64,000 nucleotides of DNA, from the NCBI GenBank assembly GCA_031763025.1, contig JASSKH010000002.1:11897468-11961467 (forward strand), in the 5' to 3' direction. The notes beneath the pieces were generated by a model. That model made no database searches and was not told the DNA's origin. It saw only the letters and a program-made list of their open reading frames with translations. The position numbers were made by a program, and so were the translations under genes. The stretch comes from Macrocystis pyrifera. Lineage: Eukaryota > Sar > Phaeophyceae > Laminariales > Laminariaceae. Positions 34,580 to 45,749 of the stretch are shown here, in pieces (the stretch's first letter is position 1; each line of letters starts with the position of its first letter).

Positions 34580-35890
34580 ACGGCGAACTACGTTCTTGAC
34601 GACAACGACTTATTGTGGAGCGCGCCTCGGGGGGAGGCACCGAAGTTGGCCATTCCGAGAGCATTAGTGCCAGGGGTGCTGGCACTCGTACACAGTACCT
34701 ACGGCCACCCGGGAGTTGCGCGGACCCTGCTGCTGATTAAGGGCAAGTACGGATGGCCGACAGTAGCCCAGGACGTCAGGGAGTACGTACTGTCGTGCGG
34801 TTGCAGGAGGAGAAAAAGGGCCCGGAGCCAACACGTGGCCGTGATGCCTGCTCGGTTATTGTGGCCTTGGGAAGTGGACCTCCAGGACATGAAGCAGGTA
34901 TCCAGCGCAGGGAATAGGTACCTGCTGGTAGTGGTCGATCGGGCCAGCCGGTTCCTGTTTGCGTACCCGCTGGAATCTAAGGATTCGGTGGGAGTGGCGA
35001 GGAAACTCCTGGAGCTGTTGCTCACGTTTGGCGTGCCGCTGTCGATTAGGAGCGATGCCGGGGGGGAGTTCACCGCTAAGGTGGTCGCCCACCTGTGCCA
35101 GTGGCTCAGGGTGGAGCTGGATCATGGTCCTGCTGACCACCCTCGTAGTCAAAGAGCCATGGAAACGATGGGGGGGGTGGCTTCAGGAGGTCTTGGCGGA
35201 GCTTTGCAAATGTTGGCCGGCAAGGTGGGACGATTATGTAAGCGCGGCTTGCTGGATTCAAAGGACTACGCCGGACCCGCGTCTCCCGTCAGGTGGGACG
35301 CCCTCCAAGATTCTGTTTGGTCGTGGTGCCCGCACAAACTTGGATGCTCTTACTCCTGCGCTGGACGGTGAAACTTTCCGCACTGGGCTCGACAATTTCG
35401 TAGCGGAGAGACACCAGACGTTCATGGAACTGCGGGCAATGTTCAAGAAGCGTCAGGAGGACAAGAACAAGCGACGCGTACGCCACAATGCGGCCAGTAG
35501 GCGACACTCTCCAGGCGTAGGGGCGCGAGTGGGAGACCTGATGCTAACAGCAAGATGGCGCGGGAGGGCACTCACGTCAAGCTAGCACATCAACACTGGA
35601 CGGGGCCGTGGCGGGTGACGGCTATTGCACAGCCGGGTATCAGCTACCAGGCGACAATGAGCGGCCGCCGGACCCGGAGGAGAACGGTTTCGGCTGCCAA
35701 CATTAAGGAATTTCACGTGCGGCCGGAGCATCTGCGCCATGCCTTCGAGGACGAATTCGCGCATCTGGCATGGGGCGCGGACTTGGGGTTGGCAGACACC
35801 TCGACGGTGGCGGTGCCGCTCTATACCCTGACCGACCGGCGAGCCATGGAGAGCACGGGGACCGGGTGGGAATGGCAGTACCGAGGTTGA
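34580..35890 (+). pseudogene. Integrase of the gypsy-like element
   Basis: The zinc-binding HHCC module reads HSTYGHPGVARTLLLIKG, then LSCGCRRRK. The catalytic core follows: WEVDLQDMK (first Asp), LVVVDRASRFLFAYPL, SIRSDAGGEFT (second Asp), then QRAMETMGG holding the third acidic residue. Near 35130 the frame changes and continues as WLQEVLAELCKCW, FGRGARTNLDALTP and ELRAMFKKRQEDKNKRRV. A second shift leads to a C-terminal part with HVKLAHQHWTGPWRVT (35580-35890), typical of the integrase tail. The frameshifts rule out a functional enzyme. Confidence 0.88.
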
Positions 35891-35902
35891 TACCAAAGTG
35901 GG

Positions 35903-36274
35903 GTGGCGTCAGAGTGGCTACCTGAACAGGAAGTAAGGGACAGCTTCACCCCTCTGCAACTCGACGTCTTCCATGCCCTCTGGGAAGTGTACAAGGGAAA
36001 GGATTGCCGCCCCCGGCCGCCGGAACCACTACCGAAAGAAGAGCGTGACCAGGGGCTGCGAACGAGAGCGCTGCAGGACTTTCCGACGGGGACGCAGGTC
36101 AGGCGGTCGTTTCCTGCAGTTGATGGGGTGAGTCGAACGGCGGTAGGAAAGGTGTACGACTTTGGGGAGCCGTATTGGCGAGCGAGATGCCCTGACGGAG
36201 ATTGGGAGGAGCTTAACCGCAGCGAAGTGACTCGCGGGGTCGAGGAACACCGGAGCGCCGCGGGCCAGAGATGA
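35903..36274 (+). CDS. ORF after integrase, retroelement C-terminus
   Basis: Starts within the VASEWLPEQEVRDSFTP segment and contains FPTGTQVRRSFPAVDGVSR, VYDFGEPYWRARCPDGDWEEL and REVTRG-like sequence. The pattern 'x-V-x-K-x-F-x-G-V-x-G-x-V-x-x-(F/Y)-x-x-x-x-Y-x-V-x-Y-x-D-G-D-x-E-x-(L/M)' is known from polyprotein ends of algal and oomycete retroelements, where a Tudor-like module is suspected. It lies just downstream of the integrase in the same orientation, separated by a stop at 35888. Confidence 0.55.
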   Translation: MASEWLPEQEVRDSFTPLQLDVFHALWEVYKGKDCRPRPPEPLPKEERDQGLRTRALQDFPTGTQVRRSFPAVDGVSRTAVGKVYDFGEPYWRARCPDGDWEELNRSEVTRGVEEHRSAAGQR

Positions 36275-36400
36275 CCCCCGTCAGTAACAGGCGGGGAACG
36301 GAAGCGGTGAGCCGATTAGCATGGGGGGGAGAAGAAGCATTCGGCTGCTGGGGGGGCCCGTTTTGCTCCGGCGCATGCCGCGTTGGGCAGGGGGGATGTT

Positions 36401-37780
36401 TCAGCGCCGACAGTGCTTCGAGGAGGATAATACAACGCGAGACAGCTGTTCTGATCAGTGTCACGCGTCGGGTCTATTCGATAGGCAGAGGGCAAGCTTT
36501 GGTTAGCATCCTCTGGGCGGATCTTGTAGGGGCAAGGAAGATCCCCGGTGTGGGAATGTCTTCGGTCTCGGGTACAGAGCCAGTAACGAGGTTCCGGGAC
36601 CACCCGGTGTTTACTCGACACCACTAAGTGAAGAAAGAAAGTCAAAGCCAAGTGATCTGTGATACTTGTCCTTTCGACCCCCAGCCCCTTGGGCCCTGCC
36701 TTGCCCGTCGTGCCCGTCATCGTGTCTGTGGTGCTTCGTTTATTGTTCACGCTGGCTGCTTGCATCTACCGCTTTGCATCGATCCACGTTCTGCATGACC
36801 TGATCATTACTGCTTGAAGGCACTTCCTCGAACTCCCAAACAACAGGTGAGCCGGCCTCAGAGATCTAACGAGCGCAGGTCCTTTTTAGGGCCTGAGAGC
36901 TGTACCCCGCTGCAACAGGTCAACCGATGGTACCGCGTGCATGTAGTAGTGTAGTGTCCACCACAAAAACGAGTAGTACTCAGTTCCCGCCGACTACTAT
37001 CCATATTACTCTTTCCTTCGAGCAATACGCTAATAACCCGTGGCTCCCGTTTCCGCCAAGAACAGCTACGCGGGTATAACCTGTGACTCCCATTTCACTT
37101 TGCGACGCCCCCGGGATTTCACGTTACCCACATCCCGAAGGGCAACCTTGTATATATATATATTGTAGAGCAGGGCAAGGGTTGCCCTGCTGTTCCCTAG
37201 GTGTAACCATATAATAAAAGGTTGGACGGAGGTATGGAAATTCTCTCGCGACGTAGATACTTACTACGTAGAATATTACTTGTTTGAAAATGCTGCTGTT
37301 GCCGCTATTTCGAAGCAAAAAGCCAAAACATAATATCACAGTCGCATCGCGCAGATTGCGATGACCTCGACGTGTCGCGAACACACCCGTATCAAATAAA
37401 ACGCCGCAGTAAAGTCCAAGATGACAAAAGGTATACAAGTAGACTTTTCGCCGATGATAGTTACGTACATGCACCCCGTGAACAACACTCTGTCGACCAA
37501 ACAGATAATATAAATGTAGCTGCACAGAACTCGAAGGGCTGGATGCGCCGTGCAGCATTTCTGCCAAATGCGTTCTAGCAAAAAGAGGGAAAGAAGAAGG
37601 CAGGCAGTCCTAATCGAGAAGCAATATCACACGAAAAATGAAAACGTTTCAACACACATGTGAAGAACACGTGAGACGCACAAGGCGGCGGTACGTCGGA
37701 CTCGAGTCGGCAGGGCACAGCTGCGCTCCCCACAGCGTAGTGTCCAGGACTTCGGTAAGGCGGAGGCATGATCGGCCCTT
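36401..37780. other. Spacer, no gene recognised
   Basis: Begins at the possible 3' LTR of the gypsy-like element. A 147-codon minus-strand ORF (37124-37567) and smaller ORFs show no known motif. An inverted pair TTGCCCTGC / GCAGGGCAA is present at 37170-37190. Nothing further is supported. Confidence 0.45.
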
Positions 37781-37782
37781 GT

Positions 37783-38880
37783 CTAGTTGCCTCGATTATC
37801 TCCGAGTTCTTGGCTTGCGCGCTCATGGTAGCTAGCACTACTGTATGCTGTCGTTTGTGCCTGGGGAACAGGCAAGGTCATAGACTTTCGGAGGTAGACA
37901 TACATATGCTGGCAGCCATGATACCAGTCATTGTCGACCCCGAGTATACAATCGTCCTTCAACCACCGCCCTCTGGAACGCAACTGGGTCACGATTTGGT
38001 TTGGAATGGAGTAGATGACAGCTACGAAGCAGTGCTCATCGCCTATCATCAAAATGGGTGACGGTGCCGGCGGCTCTCCGGCACCCTCGTAGATGTCTAC
38101 ACGTGCAGACGCGAAGAAAACACGATCTGGGGCGTTGTCCGCATCCCAAGGAAGAATCGACCATGCGGATGTGCTGACGTGCCGGGCGCAGCTCTCGTCG
38201 CAGAGGGGGCACGGAGCAGGTCCAGGAAATGAGAAGTCGGAGGCGGCTCCGGTCAGGAACAAGGCATTGACTGCATCCTGGAGTGACTGGGGTGGTCCGT
38301 GCGGAATCAAGACTGGTGCGGGATATCGCCATCGTGCACATTGGGATGCGGTTACCTCGATATGGCCATGGTCCTCGATATGGCAATCGATAGTGTTGTA
38401 GTGCCAGTTGAAGCCGAGAGCCGTCCGAGTGTACATGATACGAACATGCCGTTCCACGACGTCACCTGGCCATCCGTTGTTAGGGTGGAGTTGATTATCA
38501 GATCGAAGAGTGATCGCTTCGTATATGGAGCCCGGCGTTCCCATTACGGATCCTGCGCCCGGTAGGCCGCTACTACCAAGGATCTTGTCACGTGCTTGAG
38601 CCAAAGAAACCTGCATTCCGCAAGAGAATGCGACGCATACCGCACGAAATGATACAGTAAAACGTTTAGGAGACATATGAAAGCACAACGTAGTATGTAT
38701 ATGTCGGTTGTACTCAGAAACACGACATATAAGATCCATGGGAGATTGGGGAGCATGCTGGAAAGGGATCCTGGCAGTAGCGTATTGGGATATCGGGGTA
38801 ATGTGTGCCCACCAATGCCACTCGTCAGGTGTAACTCTATACTGCATATGAGGCGAGTCAACTCGACAGCGAGGATGCAA
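37783..38880 (-). CDS. Orphan 365-codon ORF, unknown function
   Basis: The longest open frame in its part of the window that is not a low-complexity artefact. The N-terminal part has MQYRVTPDEWHWWAHITPIS, a segment that recurs in diverged copies at 39335-39057 and 45293-45111, so the protein sequence has been conserved through duplication. Later landmarks are CPLCDESCARH (possible metal-binding cysteines), ILMIGDEHCFVAVIYS and GRWLKDDCILG. The His plus W...DD pattern faintly recalls the C-terminus of ubiquitin-type cysteine proteases, but no catalytic Cys box was found. The start is uncertain: the frame opens at a TTG and no good upstream ATG is present. Probably part of an unrecognised mobile element. 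Confidence 0.45.
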   Translation of the reverse strand: MHPRCRVDSPHMQYRVTPDEWHWWAHITPISQYATARIPFQHAPQSPMDLICRVSEYNRHIHTTLCFHMSPKRFTVSFRAVCVAFSCGMQVSLAQARDKILGSSGLPGAGSVMGTPGSIYEAITLRSDNQLHPNNGWPGDVVERHVRIMYTRTALGFNWHYNTIDCHIEDHGHIEVTASQCARWRYPAPVLIPHGPPQSLQDAVNALFLTGAASDFSFPGPAPCPLCDESCARHVSTSAWSILPWDADNAPDRVFFASARVDIYEGAGEPPAPSPILMIGDEHCFVAVIYSIPNQIVTQLRSRGRWLKDDCILGVDNDWYHGCQHMYVYLRKSMTLPVPQAQTTAYSSASYHERASQELGDNRGN

Positions 38881-38957
38881 TATAAGAGGAGTTCCGTTTC
38901 ATGTCTGGAGTCAGCCACGCGTTCCCGTGCCAGCTGCGCCTATACCTTTGAGATCAT

Positions 38958-39447
38958 CCGCTGTTAGGGTCGAGTTGATCATCAGGTCGAAGGGTGATCG
39001 CTTCGTGTATGGAGCCCGGCGTTTCCATTACAGATCCTGCGCCCGGTAGGCCGCTACTACCTATAATCTTGTCCCGTGCTTGAGCCAAAGAAACCTGCAT
39101 TCCGCAAGAGAATGCAACGCATACCGCACGAAATGATACAAAAAACGTTTAGAAGACGCATGAAAGCACAACGTAGTATATATATATGTCGATTGTACTC
39201 AGAAACACGACATGTAAGATCCATGGTAGATTGGGGAGCTTCATGCTGGAAAGGGATCCTGGCAGTAGGGTATTGGGATATCGGGGTAATGCGTGCATAC
39301 CAATGACACTCGTCAGGTGTAACTCTATACTGCATATGAGGCGAGTCAACTCGTCAGCGAGGATGTAATATAAGAGGAGTTCCGTTTCATGTCTGGAATC
39401 AGCCACGCGTTCCCGTGCCAGCTGCGCTTATACCTTTAGAGATCAAT
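38958..39447 (-). repeat. Truncated tandem copy of the orphan ORF 5' region
   Basis: Repeats 38470-38957 in the same orientation, including CCGGTAGGCCGCTACTACC, 'gcttgagccaaagaaacctg' and 'gcatatgaggcgagtcaact'. It ends at GAGATCAATCAAC (39430-39447), the same end as the third copy at 45146-45415. The frame is disrupted here. Confidence 0.85.
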
Positions 39448-40166
39448 CAACACACTAGTGTATGCCGGTGGTCTTCTATTGGCAAGCGTAGCCCAGGCCA
39501 ACCTAGAGAGGTGGGAACCTGCTTCCAGCATGTCTATTCTTTTCAGATGATGTCTATTCTATTTGGATAATGTGCTTCGTCAGGGAGTCAGCGTGTGTAT
39601 TTTGAAAATGAGATCGAGGTCCTGGAGGAGAGGACGTGTGTGTGAGAAGGAGAGGCAGGGGATGCCGCACCAGAAGCAGCAGCGATCCCAGCAGGGCTAA
39701 GTTTTAGCCAGACCTGGTAGATTCGCTTGGCACTGGTGGCGAAGGCGCTAGAGAGTAGCAGTTGCAGGGGCAGCAGCAGCCCCAGCAGCACCGTCAGCAA
39801 CGTCAGCAGTCAGAGGATTGCTGCACTTTGAAGCGACAATGAAGCGCATGCAGTAACCACCGTTACCGCCGCCGCAGTGACCACCGCCGCCGCAACCGCC
39901 GTCTTCGCTACCGCCGCTGCCGCCGCCGTCGTCTCGACCGCCGCGTAACCGTCGTTGCTGCAACACCCTGGGATAGCCAGGCATCTGCCTGAGTCTGTGG
40001 GTTCGCTGCGCGCTGGCGACGTAGATGCACGGAATATTGTATGAAAGAGGGAGTTCGGCCGGCAGGAGCCGGAAGGGAAGGTGGAGACCGCGGGAGCGAC
40101 GCTGAACGTGTTCTGGCAGAATCGTCTGCCTGGACTGCTGAAGCACCACGCCCGCAGGTGGCCGAT
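39448..40166. other. GCCGCC/GCAGCAG-rich spacer
   Basis: Low-complexity region with CAGCAG (39670-39800) and CCGCCGC (39855-39950) tracts. ORFs here read as poly-A, poly-G or poly-P. No gene recognised. Confidence 0.5.
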
Positions 40167-40190
40167 GGGGGGGGGGGGGGGGGGGGGGGG
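40167..40190 (+). repeat. Poly(G) tract at LINE 3' end
   Basis: 24 G, immediately next to the 3' end of the minus-strand LINE. The second LINE copy abuts a 21-bp G run in the same way. Confidence 0.9.
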
Positions 40191-42614
40191 CGTACTCATT
40201 TGTTGCTTGCATTAGTCATTTGACCATTGACCACGCATCCCTTTCGAGACGGAGCACCGTTCCTACTCCTAATCGAGACACCTCCAACAATTGGGCGCTC
40301 CTTACGTTGTTTCCATACATTACATAGAAACGTTTTGCTAATCTTCTCCCCTTCCTGTTTGGCCTCCTGTGGCCATCATCTATCTCCTAGGATAGCGATC
40401 GTTTTCTCGCTGCTATTCATTGTATCAAACTCCTCCATGTCACATTCGTCTATTTTCCTCATCTCCTCTTCCAACACATCCCGTTCCTCCTGGTATATTT
40501 CACATTCTCCTACTATGTGAGTTCTACTCTCTATTGCTTTGTCACACGGGCACATCTGTGCGCCTACTTCCTCCTCCTCCCGGCTACTGGTGTACCTCTT
40601 TCTTCTTTCTGGCTGGTTCAGGTCCCCTACACGAAAGCGCAGTTTCAGCGTTTTCGTGAAGTCCATTGGGCCATGCAAATACGTTTTCATTCCTATTCCT
40701 TCCCTCAATCCCCCGTATATCTCCAAGTGTTTTTCCGATTCCACCTTGTTTCTTAGCGCTAGCCTTTCTCTTCTTTCTATCCTTTCTTCTACTTCTGCCT
40801 TGTACCTCCCAAATTTCCCGGCGGACATCATCTCTACTTGGTTCCCCCTAGATCCTTCCATACTTTCTCAACTACGCCATCCCACCTTATTCCAGCTCGC
40901 CCTTTTGTTACTTTCTCCCATACGGCTCTATCAACTATGGCTGGCAACCTCTTTTTTGGCATGTTCCTTACTTTATATTGCCAGTTCAACTTTCTCATGT
41001 CTCTATTTGTCTTGAGTGGGCGCATTCCCAGTTCTGCTCTTGATACTGTAATACTAGTCGTACTTGAGCATCTTAGGATTTTTTTAGCTGCTGTCGTTTG
41101 TTCTGTTTCCAACTGTTTTACGAGTTTCGCGTTCCCTTCCCATACTTCTCCTGCATATTCTAGCTTTGGTACTTTCACATTCATCAAGATACATCTCTTA
41201 ATCCTAGTATCAAGGTTCGGGCCTGATAGGATCGCATCCATCTTGCCTACTTGTGTCTTACCCTTTCCGAATACTTTTGCTATATGCGTATCCCAAGAGC
41301 AGTCTTTTGAGATCTCTACGCCAAGGTATGTATACTGGTCTACGATCGGCAATTCATCTTGTCCCCACTTCCAACTGAAATTTACCGGGTTTACCTTATC
41401 TTCGTTGCAAACAACTACTGCGCATTTCTTGACGTTCGCCGTCACCCTCCATTTCCTGGTGTATTATAGCGCCTTCTCTATTTGTTTCTGCAATCCTTCG
41501 GGTGTTTCTGATATCCCCACGAAGTCATCCGCAAACATCAATCCCGACACCGTATCTCCCCCTACCGTGACTCCCCGCCTTACTCCCTCGACTGCTACTA
41601 TCAGGTCGTTAATATATATCTTGAATAAGTTAGGTGACAACGTACATCCCTGTGCAACTCCTTGTAAAATATCAACATACTTCGATATTTCCCCGTCCAG
41701 CATCACAGCACTTACCGTACATTTCGTCATCTTTTTCATCATTCTCCACATCTTTCCTCTGATTCCTATTTCCCACAGTTTTTTCCACAATCCATTTCTC
41801 CATACTGTGTCGTAGGCTTTCTGCACATCTAGAAAGAAACAGTACGTTGTTAGTCCCGCGTCTTTCCTACCTTGAATAATCTTACCTAAGGTGTACACAT
41901 GGTCTACGCAGCTACGGTTTGGCCTAAACCCTGCGTGCCCTTCGCTAATTGTGTCTTCCTTCTCCAACATCGTTCCCATTCCATCGTTCAAAATCTTACA
42001 AAATGTTTTGCCTACTGTGCTTAGTAGCGTTATCCCTCTACAGTTCCCCGGGTCAGCCTTATCTCCTTTCTTGAATAAATTTACTACTACTCCTTCTCTC
42101 CACCTCCTAGGTGCGTACTCGTTTTTCCATATCCAGTTATACAACATGACCATCATGGTAAGCATTCCTTCTCCCCGTATTTCATAAATTCATTCACTAT
42201 TTGGTCTGCCCCTGCTGCCTTTCTATTCTTAAGTTTAGCTACACACTTCTTTACTTCTTCCCTTGTGAACTCTCTCTGTAACCCTCCCGAACCACTGTCT
42301 TCCCTTTCTGATGTATCTACGTTCGCCTCTGCCCACGCGTTGATTTCCTTCTCGAATTCTGCATCGAACGTTTCGTTGGCTGTGGGTGTTCCTAGCTTTC
42401 GGTAATGCTCTACTAGTACCTCCCTTTTCCCCTTCGAACTACTAACCATTTTACCGTTCTGTGCTCTTAGAGTAGCTATTCCCGTGTCTGCCTCTCCTGC
42501 TTGTTTGCCAAGTATCCCATATATCCCTACCCACATCTGCTTCATCCCGCCCTCAAAGTCTTCATTCGTTTTATTTACTACGTCTTTCCATATCCCTTTC
42601 TTCTTCTCTACCAT
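40191..42614 (-). pseudogene. LINE retrotransposon, 5'-truncated
   Basis: A non-LTR reverse transcriptase read in pieces on the minus strand. The upstream part has REFTREEVKKCVAKLKNRKA and AAGADQIVNEF. The RT proper (42165-41464) has VVVNLFKKGDKADPGNCRGI, GHAGFRPNRSC, FFLDVQKAYDTVW, GVAQGCTLSPNLF and the catalytic FADD. After one in-frame TAA (41464-41466) it continues NVKKCAVVVCN to KVWKDLGG. A further frame ends with CPCDKAIESRTHIVGECEIY, a Cys-His motif usual at LINE C-termini. Damage comprises frameshifts near 42165 and 40850, plus stops at 41464 and 40376 (a Trp codon changed to TGA, by comparison with the second copy). No endonuclease domain was found. The 3' end lies on a poly(G) tract. 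Confidence 0.9.
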
Positions 42615-42979
42615 CTCTTTTACTTTCTAGCTATAGCATATTCCTCCCACCCTGTCGAAGTTTTGCTCGATGTATACCTTGCGTGTGGTGGTTGATGGGG
42701 GCGGACGTTGCCCCCGAGGAAGGAGACGAGGGAGAGAGTGAAGACGGGCGCAGGGGGAGGAGTCTGCATCATATGTTCGGGATGCGCTGCCCCAAAAGAG
42801 AGAGGGTGAAAGAGAAGAGACCGAGGCGCCACCACCAAGGACTTATGTCCGCACCAGGCACGTTTGACTTTGTTGATTGATTGCTTTGGTGATTTTCGTT
42901 TTTAGATTGATTGTGTATCGATTTAAGAATAGTAGACAATATCCAAACATTGGAGATTGAGTTTTGGGAAGGTTGGAAA
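42615..42979. other. Spacer with G-rich purine stretch
   Basis: GA-rich sequence at 42700-42760 and TTGATTGATTG-type repeats at 42865-42915. No gene recognised. Confidence 0.5.
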
Positions 42980-44095
42980 TAGAATGAGATGCACAGACGT
43001 ATACGTATATAACTTCCCTCACTGAAGTTTTCCTGTAGACGCGCTGCAGGACTATGACGTCTGTTTGTTTTATGAGTGACTGGTGGAGGGCTCTGGTTGG
43101 GCATCGATACGAGTAAGAGTATGAAATGAAAAGGCTAGAATTGAGTTGGGATACGTGCGAATGCTGTGAGCTCAATAACCGCACGAAGACCTTTCGCCCA
43201 TGTGCAGCTTTTTGGAGTCATTACGTATCATTTACAGTAAGAGAATTGATGTGCCCACCCTATTGCTGAGTTTGGTATTGCGTTGGTCTGATGCTGGCAG
43301 AACCGCGCAAGAACAGCAGAAAAGGGTGTACGTGTTGAACCCTTGTGTCCAACTACAGCAACATCTGTTTGCGGCATTTCACATATTTACATCTTTGTAT
43401 GCGGGTATCTCATTTTTGAGTTGTTGGGCTGACGTGTAGCTGTGTAGCACGACCCGCGCCAACTGTCACGTGCCGAAAGGCAAGATATTTGTGGACGGAG
43501 TAATATACTATACGAGTACAGCAGCAGCAGAAGTAGTATGGTACTGAGAGCGAGACATCAGAGTGTACATTGCATAGATTTGAGTAAAATACTGACTGAA
43601 CTGAGAGTAGAGGAACACCCCTTCGTCCAGCGTCTGTTGCCCCGGCACTACTGATGATGATGGTAAAGTTATGGGTATGAGCTGAGACGAAAGCAGTTTG
43701 CTTGGCACTGCTGTATATGTTCATCAAGTACGTACTGCAGTATATAGTGGTCGTGGAATACATGGGCTTAATGTGGGATCAAGGATTCTCGTCGACAGGT
43801 AACTGTTTAGTTTCAGTAGTATTTGAGAAGTTGAACTACACCAAAGAGGTGTTTGCAAGCAGTGAATGCATGAAAAGAGTGAAACAGTCAATGCAGACCT
43901 AATCGCTCGAATGCACGTCCCATCCTTTGTGTATGCCGGGTCAATGCGGCGGAGGCGACGTTTGATTTCACCCGGGAGGATAAGCTGGATGACCCGAGCT
44001 GCGGTGACGACATGAGACCGGACGGAGAGGCAGCCGTGGTGGAGGCAACAGCAGTAGTGTTCGGGGCATCGGGGGGATTCTTATTGAAATGTGGT
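42980..44095 (+). repeat. Inverted duplication B, left copy
   Basis: Matches 55487-56635 in reverse orientation, including 'gacgtctgtttgttttatga', 'gcacgtatccca' (reverse), 'ttggcactgctgtatatgtt' and 'cctgtcgacgag' (reverse). Moderately diverged with indels. Confidence 0.85.
43888..44090 (-). CDS. Conserved short ORF in inverted duplication B (left)
   Basis: Encodes a Ser/Ala-rich peptide with SPSGLMSSPQLGSSSLSS, RVKSNVASAALTRHTQ and RAFERLGLH. The counterpart at 55513-55705 reads the same frame with conservative changes (ASPQLGSSSLSS, WVKSNVTSAVLTRYTH), so protein-level constraint once acted on it. Probably an exon or the N-terminal part of an element protein. No family recognised. Confidence 0.4.
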
Positions 44096-44420
44096 TGCCT
44101 GTGAATCTGGATGAATATTTTCATTGCTTGTGTTTTTGAATTGTTTTTCTGGTCGATTTGGATTCCGCGAGAGTTATTGGAGTTTTCGAGTAGTTTCAAA
44201 GTCAAATAAAATTCGAGTGAAGGAATGTACGCTATCTCGCATTACCATCGCGATCTGTGTATACATGGCGGGAGTAGGGGACAAGGGGAGACTCTCGTCC
44301 GGGGGAACGGGGTTCCTTGACATCTCTAGCCTTTAATTTCTTGGCTAATTTTGCTTTTTTTATGAGCATGACTACTGTTTGTGATTTTTTCCATGATTTG
44401 CATTAATTTCTTAAAAAATT
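44096..44420 (+). repeat. Direct repeat C, copy 1
   Basis: Matches 53803-54122 in the same orientation, from GTGAATCTGGATGAATATTT through 'cattaccatcgcgatctgtg' and 'gacaaggggagactct' to 'tttaatttcttggct'. In both places it follows a different sequence, so it is probably one end of an element. Confidence 0.85.
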
Positions 44421-45140
44421 AGAGGGAGAGGTTTTTGACGAGGCTGAAGTGAGACTATGAAGCGCCTGGGGGCGTGTGCGATCCATATTCAATGTTTTCT
44501 GACTTGGAAGGTTTGGGTAGTACTTCGGAAATTGAGAGTTTGATTTTTTTTGGTTCTTCAAAATTTGAGCTTTTATTCAGAGTCAATACTGACTGAGTGG
44601 TCTAGCAGGTAGTGCTATATAATTCCCTAGGGTGGGTCGAGGGTTCAAGTTTCGCCGAATTCGTAAGTTGTTCTTTTCGAGCGTGCGCGCTGGAGACAAT
44701 TCGAATGATTATGATAGTGTGCCTGTAGACACCAGTAGCGTTTGGCGAGGGAAGGGCCCCGGAGATCACTGTACTAAGTCGACGAGATTCCACTGAATAT
44801 CTTTGGACAAATTCCGCGGAAAATGCCGTTTTACCTTACTGAATCCGACAAGAATGCCGTTTTACCTGGCATTGGATTTCGAGAGTTTTACGTGTTTGCG
44901 ACAGAGAGGCTGTGGATTTGAGCATTTGAATACTGATTTGAAGATTTGAGTGTTAATTCAAGAATCTGATTTTTGACAGATTGGATTTTTGACTTTCTGA
45001 GTTTGATTCGAGTTGACAATAATATTAAGATATATCAGCCCTTCGATGTCGTACATTTTCATGTACAGAGCTGGGGGGAATATTGATCATGCACAAGAGC
45101 AGGGGGGATATTAGTATGGTCGTGTATATTGAGTAGGGGG
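44421..45140. other. Spacer with a tRNA-like A/B-box pair
   Basis: Near 44600-44670 the words GAGTGGTCTAGCAGG and GGGTTCAAGTTTCGCC have the order and spacing of the internal promoter boxes of tRNA genes. The acceptor and anticodon stems do not pair, so it is more likely a tRNA-derived SINE head or tRNA relic. The remainder is AT-rich without genes. Confidence 0.4.
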
Positions 45141-45145
45141 GATGT

Positions 45146-45415
45146 TAATTGTACTCAGAAACACGACATATAAGATCCATGGTAGAGATTGGGTAGTTCC
45201 ATGCTGGAAAGGGATTCTGGCAGTAGGGTATTGGGATATCGGGGTAATGTGTGCCCACCAATGCCACTCGTCAGGTGTAACTCTATGTTGCATATGAGGC
45301 GAGTCAACTCGACAGCGAGGATGTAATATAGGAAGAGTTCCGTTTCATGTCTGGAATCAGCCACGCGTTTCCGGTGCCAGCGGAGCCTGTACCCTTAGAG
45401 ATCAATCAACAATAT
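45146..45415 (-). repeat. Third copy of the orphan-ORF 5' repeat
   Basis: Resembles 39180-39447 and 38700-38945, with 'cagaaacacgacatataaga', 'ggtattgggatatcgg' and the common end GAGATCAATCAAC. The frame VTPDEWHWWAHITPIS is retained for a short distance. Confidence 0.85.
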
Positions 45416-45749
45416 ATGGGTACTGCAGACGTCGGTAAGCATTGGGGGGTATTTTTATGACGAGATGTAGATAACAAAACAAGCAAGAGGTTGCCAAGAG
45501 GGTGCGTTGGAAGGCTTGCCGTCGAACATGCAGGCACGCGCAGCCGCAACAGTGGAGAAGAAGATGGCTCCAGCTGGTGTTGCCATGGTTGGGTTGGGGA
45601 GAGGGTGTCCTTCCCAAGCAGCTATAGCGGGGGCGATGGCGGCGTTGAAGAAAAAATGTTGTTCTCATTGGGCAGCAAAAAAGGTAAAGGGCGGATGGAG
45701 CCGGTGTCTGTTTGTCCGTCGTTGGTGTGAGATGTATAACTAGCCGGAG

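Larger units (their letters stand above)
30690..36400 (+). mobile_element. Ty3/gypsy-like retrotransposon with NADAR domain, RT deleted
   Basis: A plus-strand element with a long ORF1 containing tandem repeats, then a NADAR domain, a retropepsin-type protease, an integrase with HHCC and D-D-E segments, and further C-terminal sequence. A protease followed by a separate integrase with an HHCC zinc module indicates the gypsy group. RT and RNase H, expected between protease and integrase, are missing: the two are about 100 bp apart near 34560. Two in-frame stops and several frameshifts show it is inactive. The LTRs were not confirmed; the left may end at 30692, and a purine run GGGCAGGGGGGA stands before TG at 36398. 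Confidence 0.8.

Noticed and set aside
36398-36900. Right LTR of the gypsy-like element
   Set aside because: A purine run before TG is suggestive, but no matching sequence was found upstream near 30300-30690, so it was not annotated as an LTR.
39748-40212. Pro/Gly/Ala-rich minus-strand ORFs
   Set aside because: Produced by CCG/CAG triplet tracts and the poly(G) run.
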